A stretch of DNA of 64,000 nt from Verrucomicrobiaceae bacterium. Lineage in GTDB: Bacteria > Verrucomicrobiota > Verrucomicrobiia > Verrucomicrobiales > Verrucomicrobiaceae. The stretch's first letter is position 1. Each line of letters opens with the position of its first letter. Under the pieces are notes generated by a model that was not told the origin of the DNA, did not search any database, and worked only from the letters and a program-made list of their open reading frames with translations. The stretch lies in assembly GCA_016713035.1 (NCBI GenBank), contig JADJPW010000002.1, forward strand, positions 1-64,000. Direction: 5' to 3'. A program made the position numbers and the translations under genes. Positions 62,002-64,000 of this stretch are shown here, piece by piece.

Positions 62002-63042
62002 TTAGCGAACCAAACAGGCATAGCGGTCCATGTTGTAGACCAGATTGCTGAGGTGGTTGTGCTGTGTGGCTCGTTTCAATCCAATGCTCCGACACAGATC
62101 GGCTCCCATCTGCGTCATTCGCGCGAAGATGTGCTCTACCCTCACACGCATCCGGCTGATCGTGTGGTTGGTCTGCATTTCAGCTTCGCTCAGCGGGTGA
62201 CCTCGTGTGGCTTTGCGCATCAGGAACTCCTGCGCGTTGAGCTTGATGAGATACGCCTCGTGCTCCGCGCTGTGATAGGCCGAGTCGGCGAGCACGGCCT
62301 GATCTTTGTCATCAAGCAGTCCTTCAAACACTTGGCTGTCGTGGACACTGGCGGGCGTGGTGGTGGAGTTGATGATGATCTTGGTTTTCAAGTCGGCCTT
62401 CACATGGTTCTTCCAGCCGTAGTGCGACTCGTTGTTCTTCTTCGTCCAGCGTGCTTCGCTGTCTTTCTGGCGGCCCACGGCGGGGTTCTCGTCGAACTCT
62501 TCGGGGCGTTCGCCCTGCTTGATGCGCTGGTTCGCCTCGCGGCTGTTGCGCTGGCGTGGGGCTTCCGTGAAGCTGGCGTCCACGATGCTGCCTTCTCGCG
62601 CGACGATGCCTTTGCTTTCGAGCATCTGGCCGAAGGTGTCGAAGAGTTTGCGACTGCCTTCTCGTCCATCTGCCTCAATGCGTTGCTTAAAGTCCCAGAT
62701 GGTTTTGGCGTCAGGGATGTCGTCGCCGATGCGCAGGCCGAGGAAGGCTTTAAAACTGGTGCGGTCAAAGATTTGCTCCTCGGTGGCGTCGTCGCTGAGG
62801 CCGTGGAACTTCTGTAGCACAAGGACTTTGAACATCAGCACGGGGTCGAACGGGGGCTTGCCGCCCTTGGTCCAGTCGCGGGTGGCGTAGCCAGTGAGAT
62901 CTTCGAGCAGCGGGCGGAAACTTTCCCAAGAGATAACGTCGCGCAGCTTGAGGATGCCGAGGGTTTTGGCGGCGACGGCCTGCTCATGTTCAATGGCGGA
63001 GAACAGTCCGCCGCCTCGTTCTGTCTTGCGGTAGCGCTTCAT
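62002..63042 (-). CDS. IS5-family DDE transposase
   Basis: 346 aa. N-terminal RDVISWESFRPLLEDLTGYATRDW and KGGKPPFDPVLMFKVLVLQKFHGLSDDATEEQI are typical of IS5 (IS1031/ISMac-like) transposases. DDE residues: Asp in EGSIVDASFTEAPRQRN, Asp in DQAVLADSAYHSAEHEAYL and Glu in RMRVRVEHIFARMTQ. It lies 14 bp from the next gene on one side and 15 bp from the previous gene on the other, and I found no clear terminal inverted repeats. A GCACCC/GGGTGC hairpin (61984-62000) follows its stop. Coding region appears intact. Confidence 0.88.
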   Translation of the reverse strand: MKRYRKTERGGGLFSAIEHEQAVAAKTLGILKLRDVISWESFRPLLEDLTGYATRDWTKGGKPPFDPVLMFKVLVLQKFHGLSDDATEEQIFDRTSFKAFLGLRIGDDIPDAKTIWDFKQRIEADGREGSRKLFDTFGQMLESKGIVAREGSIVDASFTEAPRQRNSREANQRIKQGERPEEFDENPAVGRQKDSEARWTKKNNESHYGWKNHVKADLKTKIIINSTTTPASVHDSQVFEGLLDDKDQAVLADSAYHSAEHEAYLIKLNAQEFLMRKATRGHPLSEAEMQTNHTISRMRVRVEHIFARMTQMGADLCRSIGLKRATQHNHLSNLVYNMDRYACLVR

Positions 63043-63057
63043 GGCCCCTTTTATGGC

Positions 63058-63729
63058 CTATGGTTGCTCTCGATCAATGAATTGCCTGGGGAAAGGAGGT
63101 TTCCAGAGGTGCCCATCAATAAACTGTTCGATCAAATCCATGTCCCGACTGCCAGAACGCAAGGCCCGGTTGACCTCCAGAAGCATTCTTGAGCAAAGTT
63201 CAACCTCGCTTGATGCCATGCGAGCTTTCGCCCTTTCGCGGCACTTCTCCACTAGCTTGAAGATGGAAACCATGCCTGTATTCCGCATGACTTGATCAGT
63301 TCTCACGTCTGGAGACGAACGAATAAAACGAGAGGTGATTTGGCTCACTATTTCCATCGCCCTGGCGAAGTCTTCCGAATCCACCTCCAACATCTGCCGC
63401 AACTGAGAGACGAAACTGTCTAGTTCATCGTCGCCAGGTTTAAATGGCGGAATAAGCTGTTCCTCGGAGGGAGCTTCTGGCTCCGCAGCAGAAATCTCAG
63501 GTGTCTTTTGCCCGGCTTCAGAAGAGGCGCTTTCAATCGAGATGATACCTTCGGTAAACACGCAACGCGTTTTACCGGAGGCAAAGATCAGCAAATATTC
63601 ATCACCAACCTCACTAACCACGCCAGTATAGGCCGCGCCCCCCTGCAAGATCACGGAGATACACTCCCCGCAAGAAACGAGTTTCCGAATGATTCGCATA
63701 CGGGGGTTTTCTCTCAGTTCGGACTGCAT
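63058..63729 (-). CDS. Island protein with possible Sm-like N-terminal domain
   Basis: 223 aa; first gene of the leftward series. Residues ~12-60 (LVSCGECISVILQGGAAYTGVVSEVGDEYLLIFASGKTRCVF, then GIISIES) follow the strand pattern of Sm/Hfq-like barrels, G-x-x-V-x-V-x-L-x-x-G with a Y-x-G-x-V and a closing I-x-x-I-E. This is pattern matching, not a firm homology. An acidic linker (ISAAEPEAPSEEQ) and a helical C-terminal domain follow (FVSQLRQMLEVDSEDFARAMEIVSQI). Its 3' end abuts the transposase and could be truncated by it. RNA binding is inferred. Confidence 0.45.
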   Translation of the reverse strand: MQSELRENPRMRIIRKLVSCGECISVILQGGAAYTGVVSEVGDEYLLIFASGKTRCVFTEGIISIESASSEAGQKTPEISAAEPEAPSEEQLIPPFKPGDDELDSFVSQLRQMLEVDSEDFARAMEIVSQITSRFIRSSPDVRTDQVMRNTGMVSIFKLVEKCRERAKARMASSEVELCSRMLLEVNRALRSGSRDMDLIEQFIDGHLWKPPFPRQFIDREQP

Positions 63730-63870
63730 TTTAAACGATTTGGGTTATTTAAAACTAGGCAGCATCCAAATCTATACAATCACGAAGGTTTTTGGAAATA
63801 GAGATGTAACTAGTTGGTAACGATAAAACAACTAAGGCCGACCAAGGCAAGGCCCGCGTTAAATAGTCAC
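63730..63870 (-). promoter_or_regulatory. AT-rich probable promoter region of the island series
   Basis: About 140 bp of AT-rich non-coding DNA between the first leftward gene and the right metK-end repeat. It is the only obvious place for a promoter of the series. I cannot assign -35/-10 boxes with confidence. Confidence 0.35.
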
Positions 63871-64000
63871 CCAACTGCGGTCATTTCGGCAAGATCGACG
63901 ACAAGGACATCATCTGGGAGCTCACCAACAAGGCCGACGCTCTCAAGAAAGCCGCGAAGTAAAAGTTGCCCAGTTGCGGTGCAACTGGCCACCAGCCTTT
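63871..64000. repeat. Right copy of the metK-end direct repeat, running off the window
   Basis: Repeats 53174-53303. It encodes NCGHFGKIDDKDIIWE and the same end KKAAK-stop, so the conserved Tyr of YGHFG is Cys and Thr is Ile. Upstream of 63871 all similarity to metK ends. This is a 30-codon remnant, not a gene. How far the repeat continues beyond 64000 is not visible. Confidence 0.9.

Larger units (their letters stand above)
53304..63870 (-). mobile_element. Genomic island at the 3' end of metK
   Basis: The 10.6 kb between the two metK-end repeats carries ten leftward genes that look accessory: small hypothetical, PARP-like transferase, His/Cys-rich protein, NYN nuclease, two cold-shock-like proteins, two P-loop ATPases (one split), IS5 transposase and a possible Sm-like protein. 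No integrase lies inside. It could be supplied in trans or lie in a second island beyond 64000. Duplication of a host gene end at both borders is the usual mark of site-specific integration; tandem duplication or assembly error are alternatives. Confidence 0.65.

Noticed and set aside
61980..63075. Terminal inverted repeats of the IS5 element
   Set aside because: Comparison of both flanks gave only weak, gapped similarity, so I do not report ends.

Overview
The window looks like a chromosomal segment of a GC-rich member of the Verrucomicrobiota, close to Prosthecobacter or Verrucomicrobium. This rests on a PVC-type heme-binding CxxCH protein, a secreted sulfatase, a YTV-like FG-GAP protein, a two-domain NIPSNAP protein, an imidazolonepropionase-like amidohydrolase, Gram-negative lipid A synthesis (lpxA), and two REP-associated Y1 transposases. 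The lineage is inferred from protein families only. No rRNA is present.

Layout. 1-8.6 kb carries a glycosyltransferase, a SMUG1-type uracil-DNA glycosylase, pstB, a Xer-like recombinase, ssb, NIPSNAP, TauE/SafE and MFS genes. Nearly all are broken by small indels that read as sequence error, because the domains continue across the breaks. 8.6-23.9 kb is ordinary chromosome: a hydroxyacid dehydrogenase, a broken PVC cytochrome-like gene, an amidohydrolase, nuoI, a class III cyclase, a sterol-desaturase-type hydroxylase, a CtpA-like protease, RNase PH, a sulfatase, a thioredoxin/heme/PDZ fusion, lpxA and tRNA-Ser(UGA).

23.98-31.06 kb is an integrated element in the 3' end of tRNA-Ser. It holds a tyrosine integrase, a possible replication protein, a strongly structured ~200-nt intergenic segment (candidate new RNA or single-strand origin), a GYF-domain membrane protein, a four-copy repeat array with a fixed two-box spacing, a res-like site with a serine recombinase, and a GH16 glycosidase. 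The T-arm and acceptor strand of the tRNA recur at 31034-31058.

31.1-53.3 kb returns to chromosome: YhcH, transposase 1 with a tandemly duplicated gene start, a zinc-ribbon gene with an in-frame TGA, RumA/TrmA, a SpoIIE phosphatase, grpE-dnaJ, a RelE-like protein, a SurA/PpiC chaperone, sucB-sucA, transposase 2, a serine protease, secreted proteins, a lipoprotein and metK.

53.3-64.0 kb is a second island. It is bracketed by a 130-bp direct repeat of the metK 3' end (53174-53303 and 63871-64000). All of its genes point left. They encode a possible Sm-like protein, a cold-shock-like/TPR/P-loop ATPase split by an in-frame TGA, a second P-loop ATPase, two further cold-shock-like proteins, a NYN-domain ribonuclease, a His/Cys-rich protein, a PARP-like ADP-ribosyltransferase and a small protein, plus an IS5-type transposase. 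The shared RNA-handling theme with NTPase and effector-like enzymes suggests an uncharacterised RNA-centred conflict or regulatory system. This is the most interesting part of the window, together with the structured segment at 27.5-27.7 kb.
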